This document shows, piece by piece, positions 54,379 through 63,682 of a stretch of 64,000 nt of DNA. The translations under genes were made by a program, and so were the position numbers. Numbering within the stretch: position 1 is the stretch's first letter; every line of letters starts with the position of its first letter. A model generated the notes under the pieces. The model was not told where the DNA came from and searched no databases. It was given only the letters and a program-made list of their open reading frames with translations. The stretch comes from Burkholderia glumae LMG 2196 = ATCC 33617 (GTDB lineage: Bacteria > Pseudomonadota > Gammaproteobacteria > Burkholderiales > Burkholderiaceae): assembly GCF_000960995.1 (NCBI RefSeq), contig NZ_CP009435.1, positions 2,170,001-2,234,000 on the forward strand. The letters are read 5' to 3'.

Positions 54379-55335
54379 ATGCCATCCGACCATATCGAAA
54401 GCCTCTGGGTCCATCTGCACTGGCTCACCGTGCTGGCCGACCAGGGCAGCTTCACGGGCGCCGCGGCGCGGCTGGGCGTGAGCAAGGCGGCCGTCAGCCT
54501 GAAGATCGCCGAGCTCGAGCGCGCGGCCGGCGTGCCGCTGGTGCAGCGCACCACGCGCAGCGTGCGGCTGACCGAGGCGGGCCTGCGGCTCGCCGACGAG
54601 ACGCGTCCGCTCTACGACCGCATCTCGCAGAGCTTCTCGGGCGTGCGCGACACGGGCGCCCAGGTGCGCGGCAGCCTGCGCGTGACGGCGCCGGTGGCGC
54701 TCGCGCGCCAGCAACTGGTGCCGCGGCTCGCCGAATTCCGGCGCCGCTACCCGGCGGTGCGCATCCAGCTCGACGTGTCCGACCGGCTCGCCTCGCTCGC
54801 CACCGAGGGCTTCGACCTGGCGATCCGTCACAGCGCGGCGGCGCCCGAGACGCACGTGGCCTGGAAGCTCTGCCGCACCCATTCGGTGATCGTCGCGGCG
54901 CCGGCCTATCTGGCCGTGCGCGGCGCGCCGGCGCATCCGGACCAACTGGCCGGCCACGATTGCCTTTATTACCCGCGCAGCCATGACTCGGCGGCGTGGA
55001 CCTTCGAGCGCGCCGGCACGCGGCGCCAGCGCGCCGCGCGCGTGACGGTGCCGATCGGCGGTCCGCTCGGCGCGAACAACAGCGAGGTGCTGCGCGACGC
55101 GGCGCTCGACGGGCTCGGCATCGCGCTGCTGCCCGATTTCTCGGCAGTGGCCGCGCTGCGCGCCGGCACGCTGGTGCGCGTGCTGCCCGAATGGCGCCCG
55201 GTGGGCGTATTCGCCGAGCAGCTGCTGGCGGTGCGGCCCTACGCGACGCACGTGCCGCGCGTGGTCCGGGCGTTCGTCGCCTATCTGCGCGAAGCGTTCG
55301 CGGACGGCTTCGACGAGGGCGTCAAGCCGCGCTGA
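54379..55335 (+). CDS. LysR-family transcriptional regulator
   Basis: A 318-residue regulator. The HTH lies in FTGAAARLGVSKAAVSLKIA followed by ELERAAGVPLVQRTTRSVRL. The effector domain resembles the CrgA/PecT-type group (VRGSLRVTAPVALARQQLVP). The start at 54379 matches the family. Divergent orientation to mmsA suggests it controls that gene. Confidence 0.92.
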   Translation: MPSDHIESLWVHLHWLTVLADQGSFTGAAARLGVSKAAVSLKIAELERAAGVPLVQRTTRSVRLTEAGLRLADETRPLYDRISQSFSGVRDTGAQVRGSLRVTAPVALARQQLVPRLAEFRRRYPAVRIQLDVSDRLASLATEGFDLAIRHSAAAPETHVAWKLCRTHSVIVAAPAYLAVRGAPAHPDQLAGHDCLYYPRSHDSAAWTFERAGTRRQRAARVTVPIGGPLGANNSEVLRDAALDGLGIALLPDFSAVAALRAGTLVRVLPEWRPVGVFAEQLLAVRPYATHVPRVVRAFVAYLREAFADGFDEGVKPR

Positions 55336-55468
55336 CGGCGCGCGCGCCGGCCGCGCGCAGCGCCGTGGCGCGCCGCGGGCTTCGGCGAGGCCACCGCGCA
55401 GGTCATCACGCCGGGCTGCCCCGCGTCGGCGGGCGGCGCGCGCCAACGCGGGCCGAAGCGCGGCAGCG

Positions 55469-58051
55469 TCAGGATTTGCTCGGCGGCGGCGCGTCGGGCG
55501 CGGCCGCGGAGGGCTTGCCGGCCTGCTCGCGGGCCGACGACGCGTCCGCGCCGCCGGCCGGCGGCGGCCCGCTGCGCGCCTCAGGCCGGCCGTCGTGCGG
55601 GCCGTCGCCGGCCTCGCCGCGCCGGTCGTCATCGCCGGCCTCGCCCGGGTCGCGCGCGTAGACGGTGCGCTGCGGGTTCGCGATGCGGATGCCGCGCTCG
55701 GCGAACAGCACGGCGATGCGCCGGTTGAACTCGCGCTGCACGCCCCAGCGTCCGCTGTCGCGGCACTGCATCTGGCCCGACATGGTGATCGCCGCGCCGT
55801 CCACCGAATCGACGCCCCAGTACGCGAAATCCGACAGGATGCCGTCCTTGTACTTGGGGTCCTCGCGCAGCGCGGCGCCGATCTCCTTGAGCGTTTCGAC
55901 CGCGCGGTCGATGTCCTCGCTGTGGAGGATGCTGACCTTCACCGCCGCGTTGCCGAGCCCGCGATTGGTGTTGTTGACGGTGGACACCGAGCTGAACGGC
56001 ACCGTGTGCAGCGAGCCGTCGCTGGCGCGCAGCCGCACGGTGCGGATCGACAGGTATTCGACGGTGCCCGACACGCCCGCCAGCGTGACCCAGTCGCCCA
56101 CCTGCATCGCGTTCTCCATCAGCAGGAAGATGCCGGTGATGAAATCCTGCACCAGCTTCTGCGAGCCGAAGCCGAGCGCCACGCCGAAGATGCTCGCGCC
56201 GGCCAGCAGCGGCCCGACGTTGACGCCCAGCTCGCTCAGGCCGGTCAGCACCACCACCAGCGCGATCAGCACGAACAGCAGCGTGCGCAGCATCGGCAGC
56301 AGCGTGCGCAGCCGCGCGGCGCGCATCAGGTTGCCCTGGTGGGTCCAGCGGTCGAGGCGCCGCTCGATCGAGATGTTCGCGCTCTCCCACACCAGCAGCG
56401 CGACCAGCGCCGCGATCGCGATCGTCACCAGCGCGGAGGCGAGGCGATGGCCGATGGTGCCGGCCTCGAACGCGCGCATCACCGGCACGCCCCAGATCTG
56501 CAGCAACAGCAGCAGCGTGACGATGCCGACCAGGACGGACACCACCTGCCGCAGCAGCGGGTAGTAGCGGTAGGCATGGCGATGCACCACCGTGCCGTGG
56601 TCGTCGCCGTGCCGCTCGAACAGGCGCACGAGCGCGCCGAACACCACGATCGAGACGATGCGCATGCCGATCATCACCGCGATCGAGCGCCCGCCGAGCG
56701 CGATCAGCACGTGGTAGCCGTTGTGGACGTCGAGCGCCCAGACGAACCAGAGCGCCATCACGACGAAGATCGCCACCGGCGCCCAGGCGTCGGCGAGCGC
56801 GTTGCCGAACACTGCGAGCGACGGCCGCCCGGCGCTCTGCGCGCGAATCCAGGCGGCCACCGGCCGGCTGCACTGCAGGATCAGGATCGACACCATCACG
56901 TGGCCGACCAGCGCCACCGCCTTCATCAGCGCGACATGGCCCGCGTCGCTGAGGCCGAAGCTGCCGGCCGTCTCGACCACCGCCGAGCAGCCGCCGATCA
57001 CCAGCACGATGCGGCGGATCCATCGCTGCGCGAACGCGGCCCAGGTGTCGCCGATATGCAGCAGCCGCAGCTGCGGCGCGTCGGGCTGGAAGAACAGCCG
57101 CGAGCCGATGGTCACCGCGCGGCAGATCACGTAGATGTCCACCAGCGAGCCGATCGCGAGGGCGGCGGGGGTGTCGTCGTCGGTCACGATCGACATCATC
57201 AGGGTCGCCACGCCGACGAACAGCAGCAGCGAAACCGCACGCAGCGCGAGGCTCACCAGCGCGCGCGGCACGCGTTGCAGCAGCGTGCTGTGGCGCAGCG
57301 CCTGGCCGCGCCCGCGCGAGGCGAGTTCCGCGCGCCGCGCTTGATCGGCCGCGTCGGGCGGCGGCGCGGGGCTCGCGCCGGTGCCGGCCGCGGCGAGCGC
57401 GGCGGCGTCGGCCGCGGCCGCGGCCGGCTCCGGCGAGCCGTCGGCCGACGCGTGCGAGGCCCCGGCCGACGGCTCGCCGGCCGGGCCGCCGCCGGCGCGG
57501 CGCGCGGCCAGTGCCGCGAGCGCGCGCCGCAACAGCCGGCGCGCAAACCATTCGATCAGCAGCGCGGGCGCCAGCGCCGCGACGATCAATTGCAGGAAGC
57601 TGACGAAATCTGCGCGCTCGTCGGCATGGGTGAGCTTCGCGCGCCACCAGGCGCCCACCGAGCCCACGTCGAGCAGCGAGCGCATCGAGTCGCGCAGCGC
57701 GCGGCCGATCTGCGCGGCCCAGTGCGAGCCCTGATGCATCAGCTGCGAGGCGAGTCCGTTGCTGAGGAACGCGGTGGGGCTCGAGGCGGCCGATGCCGCG
57801 CTCGCGGCGGGGGCCGCATGGGCGGCGCTGGCCGGCACGGCGGGCGTGCTGAGCGCCCCGGCGGCGGCGATCGCGCGCAGCGTCGATTCGAATTGCGCGC
57901 GCTGGCGCGGATTTTCGAGTACCGAGAGCGCCTGTTGCGCCTGCTGCGGCGTGAGCACCGGTACTGCCGGGGCCGAGGCCGCGGCGGGCGCGGCCGCCTG
58001 GGCCGACGTGACGACGATGGCGAGCAGCCAGCCGAAAAGGATCTGTCGCAT
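55469..58051 (-). CDS. Large MscS-family mechanosensitive channel
   Basis: An 860-residue inner-membrane channel. Residues 1-22 (MRQILFGWLLAIVVTSAQAA) form a signal peptide; an Ala-rich periplasmic part follows. About eight or more hydrophobic segments lead to the MscS core: GASIFGVALGFGSQKLVQDF (TM3 pore region) and NAMQVGDWVTLAGVSGTVEY, then the cytoplasmic beta domain. It opens on hypo-osmotic shock. The ATG at 58051 is preferred over an upstream frame because the signal peptide starts there. The C-terminal tail is Asp/Arg/Pro/Ala-rich. Confidence 0.9.
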   Translation of the reverse strand: MRQILFGWLLAIVVTSAQAAAPAAASAPAVPVLTPQQAQQALSVLENPRQRAQFESTLRAIAAAGALSTPAVPASAAHAAPAASAASAASSPTAFLSNGLASQLMHQGSHWAAQIGRALRDSMRSLLDVGSVGAWWRAKLTHADERADFVSFLQLIVAALAPALLIEWFARRLLRRALAALAARRAGGGPAGEPSAGASHASADGSPEPAAAAADAAALAAAGTGASPAPPPDAADQARRAELASRGRGQALRHSTLLQRVPRALVSLALRAVSLLLFVGVATLMMSIVTDDDTPAALAIGSLVDIYVICRAVTIGSRLFFQPDAPQLRLLHIGDTWAAFAQRWIRRIVLVIGGCSAVVETAGSFGLSDAGHVALMKAVALVGHVMVSILILQCSRPVAAWIRAQSAGRPSLAVFGNALADAWAPVAIFVVMALWFVWALDVHNGYHVLIALGGRSIAVMIGMRIVSIVVFGALVRLFERHGDDHGTVVHRHAYRYYPLLRQVVSVLVGIVTLLLLLQIWGVPVMRAFEAGTIGHRLASALVTIAIAALVALLVWESANISIERRLDRWTHQGNLMRAARLRTLLPMLRTLLFVLIALVVVLTGLSELGVNVGPLLAGASIFGVALGFGSQKLVQDFITGIFLLMENAMQVGDWVTLAGVSGTVEYLSIRTVRLRASDGSLHTVPFSSVSTVNNTNRGLGNAAVKVSILHSEDIDRAVETLKEIGAALREDPKYKDGILSDFAYWGVDSVDGAAITMSGQMQCRDSGRWGVQREFNRRIAVLFAERGIRIANPQRTVYARDPGEAGDDDRRGEAGDGPHDGRPEARSGPPPAGGADASSAREQAGKPSAAAPDAPPPSKS

Positions 58052-58529
58052 GTTGGGCGTGGGTGGCCCGCGCGCGACGCGCCGGCCGATCGTGGAAAAC
58101 GTGGAGGAAATTAACATGATCGGGCCAAGCACCGGTTAGTTCCGCCGGCGGCATGGCGCGGGCCGGCGCGGCCGCCGGCCCGCGCCGATCAGGCGCTCGC
58201 TGGCGCCGGCGGCGGGTGGCTTGGCCTGCCACCGCCGCCGGCGGTGGCGCGAGGCGGCGAGCCGTGCCGGCCGCGCGGCCCCTGGCGCGGCAGCCGGGCG
58301 AGCGGACGCAAGAGGCGTGCCGCGCCGCGCGTTCGGGGCGGCCTGCCGGTGCCGGCCGCACGGCCTTGTCCGACGGCGGTCGCATCGGTTGCGGGCGCAA
58401 CGACGGCGGCCGCGGCCCCGGGCCCGGAGCGAGGCAAGCGCGGCGACGCCGCCGGCTACCCATCAAGGAATGCGTTGAGAGGCGCGTAAGATTGGCCGCT
58501 TTCCAGCAGAAATTTCGATCGATCGGCCC
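58052..58529. other. Divergent promoter region between the MscS gene and a LysR gene
   Basis: 478 bp, mostly GC-rich, with no gene, repeat or RNA recognised. Confidence 0.45.
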
Positions 58530-59435
58530 ATGATCCGTGAACTGAAAACCTTTCTGTCGGTGGTGCGCCACGGCACCTTCGCGCGCGCCGGCGCGCAGGT
58601 CGGCCTCACGCAGTCGGCCGTCAGCGCGCAGATCCAGCGGCTCGAGGACGAACTCGGCTTCGCGCTGTTCGATCGCACCGGCCGCTCGGCCAGGCTGAAC
58701 GCGGCGGGACGGCGCACCGTCGAGCGTGCCGAGGAACTGCTGACCGCCTACGCGCGGCTCGCCGACCAGGGCCCGGCCGCGGAGGACCGCGGCCTGCTGC
58801 GGATCGGCGCGATCGCCTCGGCGCAGACCGCGCTGCTGGTGCGCGCCATCGTGCCGTTTCGCGAGCGCGCGCCGGGCTGGCGCGTGCGCGTGATCCCGGG
58901 CGTGTCGCTGAACCTGCTCGCGCAGGTCGATTCGGGCGAGGTGGACGGCGCGGTGTTGATCCGCCCGCCGTTCGCGCTGCCGGCCGAGCTGACCTGGCGC
59001 GCGCTCGTGCACGAGCCGTTCGTGCTGCTGGTGCCGCGCGCGCTGCGCCACGAGCAGGCCCGCGTGCTGCTCAGGCGCGAACCGTTCGTGCGCTACGACC
59101 GCAACTCGTTCGGCGGGCGCATCGTCGATCGCTGGCTGCGCAAGGTCCGACTGAGCGTGCACGACGTGATCGAGCTCGACGAACTGCAGGCGATCGTCGA
59201 ACTGGTGGGATGCGGCGTCGGGGTGGCGCTGGTGCCGCTCGCGAGCGCGCTGCGCCTGCCGCGCACGGTGGCGGCCCTGCCGCTCGGCGACGAGCCGCCG
59301 ATGCGCGAGATCGGCTATGTCGAGCGCGCCGGCGCACGCCCCGATGCGGCCGCGGCGTTCGCCGAATGCCTGGCGGCGGCGGTGCGCGAGCCGGCCGCGG
59401 CGCCGCCACGCCGCGGTCGATCGGCGGCCTCGTAG
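58530..59435 (+). CDS. LysR-family transcriptional regulator
   Basis: A 301-residue regulator. The N-terminal HTH is FARAGAQVGLTQSAVSAQIQ followed by RLEDELGFALFDRTGRSARL, typical of LysR. The effector domain contains GLLRIGAIASAQTALLVRAI. The target is uncertain: mntH follows in the same direction about 300 bp on, and the MscS gene is divergent. The C-terminus is a short Arg/Ala-rich tail. Confidence 0.92.
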   Translation: MIRELKTFLSVVRHGTFARAGAQVGLTQSAVSAQIQRLEDELGFALFDRTGRSARLNAAGRRTVERAEELLTAYARLADQGPAAEDRGLLRIGAIASAQTALLVRAIVPFRERAPGWRVRVIPGVSLNLLAQVDSGEVDGAVLIRPPFALPAELTWRALVHEPFVLLVPRALRHEQARVLLRREPFVRYDRNSFGGRIVDRWLRKVRLSVHDVIELDELQAIVELVGCGVGVALVPLASALRLPRTVAALPLGDEPPMREIGYVERAGARPDAAAAFAECLAAAVREPAAAPPRRGRSAAS

Positions 59436-59653
59436 TGAATCGGTCCGGCCGCTCGTCGTTCGGCTGCCGGATCGCTCCGGCTCACCGCCGGGTGGCGGCA
59501 CCGGCGGCGGGGTGGGCGGCCGTGTCGACGCGGGCGGCTCGGCGCCCGCCGCGCCGTTCGGCACGATCGCTTCGACCCATCTCGCGCCCGAGCCCGCGAA
59601 GCCCGGCGCGGCAAACGGCACGGCGCCGGCGGGTGGGATGCCGCCGCCCGCCG

Positions 59654-59684
59654 GTGACGCAATGCCTCGCTACCTCAGTACAAT
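59654..59684 (+). promoter_or_regulatory. Putative mntH promoter
   Basis: TACAAT at 59679-59684 is a good -10 box; GTGACG at 59654-59659 is a weak -35 box with 19-bp spacing. A start about 40 nt before the chosen mntH ATG is implied. Confidence 0.4.
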
Positions 59685-59730
59685 GCGCGGATTCCCGTCC
59701 ACCGCCGTTCCTCGCGCCTGCCCGCCGCCG

Positions 59731-61044
59731 ATGCCGCTCCCGACCATACCGACCGCCCCCTTCTGCCCCGCCGAAGTGAAGGGCAGCATCACGATCGATT
59801 CGCGCGCACCGTGGTTCGCCAAGCTGCGCCGCTTCGCCGGGCCGGGCCTGCTGATCGCGATCGGCTACATGGACCCCGGCAACTGGGCCACCGACATCCA
59901 GGCCGGCTCGCAGTTCGGCTATGCGTTGCTGTGGGTGGTGGCGTTCTCCAGCCTCGCCGCGATCTTCCTGCAGATGCTGGCCGCGCGGCTCGGCCTGGTC
60001 GCCGGCCGCGATCTCGCGCAGGCCAGCTACGAGCGTTACGGCCGGTTCGGCAAGTGGCTGCAGTGGGTGACGGCCGAGATCTCGATCATCGCCTGCGACA
60101 TCGCCGAGGTGCTCGGCTGCGCGCTCGCATTCAAGCTGCTGCTCGGCGTGCCGGTGGCATGGGGCATCGTGCTGACCGCGCTCGACACGGTGATCGTGCT
60201 CGGGCTGCAGGGCAAGGGCTTCCGCCAGATCGAGGCGATCGTGCTGGGCCTGATCGGCACGATGGCGTTCTGCTTCGTCGCGCAGCTCGCGCTGCTGCCG
60301 ATCGACTGGCACGCGGTGGCCGCGGGCCTGGTGCCCGGCGATCCGGGCCACGACCGCAAGGACGCGATCGTGCTGGCGCTCGGCATCGTCGGGGCGACCA
60401 TCATGCCGCACAACCTCTACCTGCATTCGTCGGTGGTGCAGACGCGCCGCGTGGTGGGCGGCGCGGGCGGGCCGATCCGCGACACGCTGGCGATGGTGCG
60501 CGTCGACACCTGGGTGTCGCTGCTGATCGCGATGGGCGTGAACGCGGCGATCCTGATCCTGGCCGGCGCCGCGTTCCATGCGGCCGGCCATACCGGCGTG
60601 ACCGACATCGAGCAGGCCTACCAGCTGATCACGCCGCTGGTGGGCGGCGGTGCCGCGCTGCTGTTCGGCATTGCGCTGCTGGCCTCGGGGCAGAGCTCGA
60701 CGCTGACCGGCACGATCGCCGGGCAGGTGATCATGGACGGCTTCCTGCAGGTGAAGATTCCCTGCTACCAGCGCCGACTGATCACGCGCGCGCTGGCGCT
60801 GGTGCCGGCGCTGATCGGGGTGCTGGTGCTCGGCGACGGCGCGGTGGGCAAGCTGCTGGTGTGGAGCCAGGTGCTGCTGAGCCTGCAACTGCCGTTCGCG
60901 ATGTGGCCGCTGATCCGCTCGGTCAGCGACGAGCGGCTGATGCGCGGCAACGCGATCGGCCGGCCCACGCGGCTGTTCGCGTGGCTGCTGTTCGCCGTGA
61001 TCGGCGGCACCAACCTGCTGCTGATCACCGGCGTGATCGGCTGA
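59731..61044 (+). CDS. mntH: Nramp-family divalent metal transporter
   Basis: A 437-residue proton-coupled Mn(II)/Fe(II) importer with eleven predicted helices. The TM1 metal-binding motif is YMDPGNWATDIQAGSQFGYA, and TM6 has ATIMPHNLYLHSSVVQTR, both diagnostic of Nramp. The ATG at 59731 gives the N-terminus MPLPTIPTAPFCPAEVKGSI; an upstream ATG at 59662 would lie before the predicted transcript start. Confidence 0.95.
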   Translation: MPLPTIPTAPFCPAEVKGSITIDSRAPWFAKLRRFAGPGLLIAIGYMDPGNWATDIQAGSQFGYALLWVVAFSSLAAIFLQMLAARLGLVAGRDLAQASYERYGRFGKWLQWVTAEISIIACDIAEVLGCALAFKLLLGVPVAWGIVLTALDTVIVLGLQGKGFRQIEAIVLGLIGTMAFCFVAQLALLPIDWHAVAAGLVPGDPGHDRKDAIVLALGIVGATIMPHNLYLHSSVVQTRRVVGGAGGPIRDTLAMVRVDTWVSLLIAMGVNAAILILAGAAFHAAGHTGVTDIEQAYQLITPLVGGGAALLFGIALLASGQSSTLTGTIAGQVIMDGFLQVKIPCYQRRLITRALALVPALIGVLVLGDGAVGKLLVWSQVLLSLQLPFAMWPLIRSVSDERLMRGNAIGRPTRLFAWLLFAVIGGTNLLLITGVIG

Positions 61045-61215
61045 GCCGACGCGCCTTGTCCGCTCGCCCGGCCCGGCTGGCCCGGCTGGCCGGCCGCGAG
61101 GCCGCCCCGAAGCCTGCCAGGCGCTGCGGTATGCTGCGGGGCTGCGCCGCCGCGTGCCGGCCCGCGCCATGCGGCGCCGGGCGCGCCGGCGATTCCAAGA
61201 AAGGAGCCTGAGAAG

Positions 61216-62340
61216 ATGACGGAGATGGTCGATTGCGTCGTGATCGGCGCGGGAGTGGTCGGCCTGGCGGCCGCGCGCGCCAGTGCGCGGCGCGGCTGGG
61301 AGACGGTGATCGTCGAGTCGGAATCGATGATCGGCACCGGCACGAGCTCGCGCAACAGCGAGGTGATCCATGCCGGCATTTACTATTCGGCCGGTTCGCT
61401 GAAGGCGCGGCTCTGCGTCGAGGGGCGCGAGCGGCTCTATGCATTCTGCGAGGAGCACCAGGTGCCGTACCGGCGCAGCGGCAAGCTGATCGTGGCCGCC
61501 GAGGACGCGCAGCGCGGCACGCTCGCCGAGCTCGAGGCGGCCGCGCGCGCCAACGGCGTGACCGACCTGCGGCGCCTGAGCGGCGACCAGGCGCGCGCGC
61601 TCGAACCGGCCCTGCGCTGCGTGGCGGCGCTCGAATCGCCGTCCACCGGCATCGTCGACAGCCACGCGCTGATGCTCGCGCTGCTCGGCGACGCCGAGCG
61701 CGCCGGCGCCGTGATCGCCTATCGTTCGCCCGTGATCGGCGGCCAGGTGCTGCACGACGGCGGCCCCGCGATCGAGCTCGAGGTGGGCGGCGCCGAGCCG
61801 ATGACGCTGCGCGCGCGGCGCGTGGTGAACGCGGCCGGGCTCTACGCCCAGACGGTGGCCGGCGGGCTGCGCGGCCTGCCGCCCGAGTCGGTGCCGCGCG
61901 CGCGCTACGCGAAGGGCAACTACTATTCGCTGGCGGGCCGCGCGCCGTTCTCGCGGCTCATCTATCCGGTGCCGGAGCCGGGCGGGCTCGGTGTCCATCT
62001 GACGCTCGATCTGGCCAATCAGGCGCGCTTCGGCCCCGACGTCGAATGGATCGACGAGATCGACTTCCGCGTCGATCCGGCCCGCGCCGCGCGCTTCTAC
62101 GATGCGATCCGCAGCTACTGGCCGGAGCTGCCCGACGAGGCATTGCAGCCGGCCTACGCCGGCGTGCGGCCGAAGCTGGCGCACCCGCCCGGCGGCGGCG
62201 ACGACTTCGTGATCCAGTCGGCGCGCGCGCACGGCGTGGCCGGCCTCGTCAACCTGTACGGCATCGAGTCGCCGGGGCTGACGGCCTCGCTCGCGATCGC
62301 CGAGCAGGTGATCGCGGCGCTCGACGACGCTACGCAGTGA
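61216..62340 (+). CDS. FAD-dependent oxidoreductase (LhgO-like)
   Basis: A 374-residue DAO-family flavoenzyme. The dinucleotide-binding motif is DCVVIGAGVVGLAAARASAR; GTGTSSRNSEVIHAGIYYSA is the segment typical of L-2-hydroxyglutarate dehydrogenases, and GVRPKLAHPPGGGDDFVIQS is near the C-terminus. It probably oxidises a 2-hydroxy acid. The start at 61216 has an AAGGAG site. Single gene, 172 bp after mntH. Confidence 0.9.
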   Translation: MTEMVDCVVIGAGVVGLAAARASARRGWETVIVESESMIGTGTSSRNSEVIHAGIYYSAGSLKARLCVEGRERLYAFCEEHQVPYRRSGKLIVAAEDAQRGTLAELEAAARANGVTDLRRLSGDQARALEPALRCVAALESPSTGIVDSHALMLALLGDAERAGAVIAYRSPVIGGQVLHDGGPAIELEVGGAEPMTLRARRVVNAAGLYAQTVAGGLRGLPPESVPRARYAKGNYYSLAGRAPFSRLIYPVPEPGGLGVHLTLDLANQARFGPDVEWIDEIDFRVDPARAARFYDAIRSYWPELPDEALQPAYAGVRPKLAHPPGGGDDFVIQSARAHGVAGLVNLYGIESPGLTASLAIAEQVIAALDDATQ

Positions 62341-62821
62341 CCGTCAACACCGCATCGACCGCCGCCAAGGCATGACGACGCGTCACGAGACGGCGAGGAT
62401 CGAGGGGCGTTGAGCGCGGGCGCGACGAGGTGAGCCGCGGCCGCGGCTTCGACGCGCCGTGCGGCGGCCGGTTCGACCCTGCGATCGAGCCCGGCGGCGG
62501 CCGCGGCGCCGTGCGGTATCGCGAGCTGCCGGCGCGGCCGGATGCGCCGCGGCTCGACGGCCTGCCTGGCCGATTGTGTGCGGCATGTCGATTTCCCGGT
62601 TTCCCGATGTTTTCCGCAGCCGTCGCCGCGGCGCCGCCGGCACTGGCTCGACATCTCGGGCAAGGCTCCGCTCCTCGCCGCGCTCGCGGCGGCAAACCAT
62701 CGTGCGCACATAGCCGGCATGGCACGATGGGCCGGCGATGCCGGGGCTGGACGGCATCGCCGGCAGGCGACGGCCGTCGATCAGCGGACCGGCACTTGGC
62801 CCGGCGCGGGCCGCCGGCCGC
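62341..62821. other. Gap between the flavoenzyme and an SOS-linked gene
   Basis: 481 bp, convergent region, GC-rich. Reading frames are low-complexity and none is convincing. No repeat or RNA was seen. Confidence 0.45.
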
Positions 62822-63265
62822 TCAGAGTTCGCTGTCGTGCGCGCCGAGCAGCGCGGCGGCCACGCCGATCACGAGCGGCAGGTCGTCGTCGTCGGCCCGC
62901 AGGTTCGCCTCGGCATCGAGTTCGTCCTCGATGCCGCGGCGGCCGGCCAGCCGCGGCAGCGTGGCGAGCACGGCGGGATCGTGGCGCGCGCGCAGGCCGG
63001 GGTCGCCGAACGCGCGCGCCTCGATCGCCAGCAGCATGCCCCAGCTCGGGCCGCGCAGCTCGCCGAACGGGCTGCCGCGGCGCGGGCCGAACGCCCGCCG
63101 CGCGAGCGCGACCAGCACCTGTTGCAGGTCCTGCTGGGCGCGATGGCGCGCGCGGTCGGCGGCCATCTGCTCGAGTTCGTAATCGTCGACCATCCAGTCG
63201 GCGTCGGGGCGTGCGCCGGCTTGGCCGGTCGGGCTCGGTTCGGACATCGTCGTCATCGTCGTCAT
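62822..63265 (-). CDS. Hypothetical protein under a LexA box
   Basis: A 147-residue acidic protein with no recognised domain. It starts MTTMTTMSEPSPTGQAGARP and contains MVDDYELEQMAADRARHRAQ and GMLLAIEARAFGDPGLRARH; the C-terminal third has a run of acidic residues (ADDDDLP). No signal peptide or membrane helix. The start at 63265 has a GAGG site 7 bp before; two more in-frame ATGs follow within 18 bp. A perfect CTGT-N8-ACAG LexA box lies 27 bp upstream, so expression is probably induced by DNA damage. Confidence 0.7.
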   Translation of the reverse strand: MTTMTTMSEPSPTGQAGARPDADWMVDDYELEQMAADRARHRAQQDLQQVLVALARRAFGPRRGSPFGELRGPSWGMLLAIEARAFGDPGLRARHDPAVLATLPRLAGRRGIEDELDAEANLRADDDDLPLVIGVAAALLGAHDSEL

Positions 63266-63292
63266 CGGAAGACCTCGTCGGGTGATCGGGTA

Positions 63293-63308
63293 CTGTAAAT
63301 ATATACAG
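63293..63308 (-). promoter_or_regulatory. LexA (SOS) box
   Basis: CTGTAAATATATACAG matches the LexA consensus CTGT-N8-ACAG with an AT-rich centre, 27 bp upstream of the hypothetical gene at 62822-63265. Confidence 0.7.
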
Positions 63309-63682
63309 TCTTTTTGCGGCATGCAATCGGTCGCGAGCGGGAAATTCAACGACGGCGCGCCGCGAGCCGCGCGGCCGGCGATTGCGACCGCGCTGGCCGA
63401 TCCCGTGATCCTGCCGATCGAGCGGAATACGCGCGTCCACGCTCGAGCGCGCCTGCGGATCCTCGCCCGCCCACGCCACCGGCAAGCCGACCACGTGCTG
63501 CCGGAGCAGCCGGCCGCGCGCCCGGCGTGCGACCGAGGCGGCGCGATCGACGGGCGGCTTCGGCGGTGCGCGTCTGCAGGCCGGCGGCGATTCCGGTACT
63601 GTTGCGGACGTTGCCCGCCGGGCGGCGCGCGCCCGGGCGCCGCCGCCGGCCGGCGTCGATTCATCGCCTTGCAGGAGCTTCC
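63309..63682. other. Intergenic region before the flavin reductase
   Basis: 374 bp, GC-rich, no gene, hairpin or RNA recognised. Confidence 0.4.

Noticed and set aside
55629..59621. Very long frame (over 1300 codons) on the minus strand across the MscS and LysR genes
   Set aside because: It spans two real genes of opposite direction and has low-complexity Arg/Ala composition; a frame artefact.
59436..59730. Manganese riboswitch before mntH
   Set aside because: The predicted leader is only about 40 nt, too short for a yybP-ykoY-type element, and no such motif was seen.
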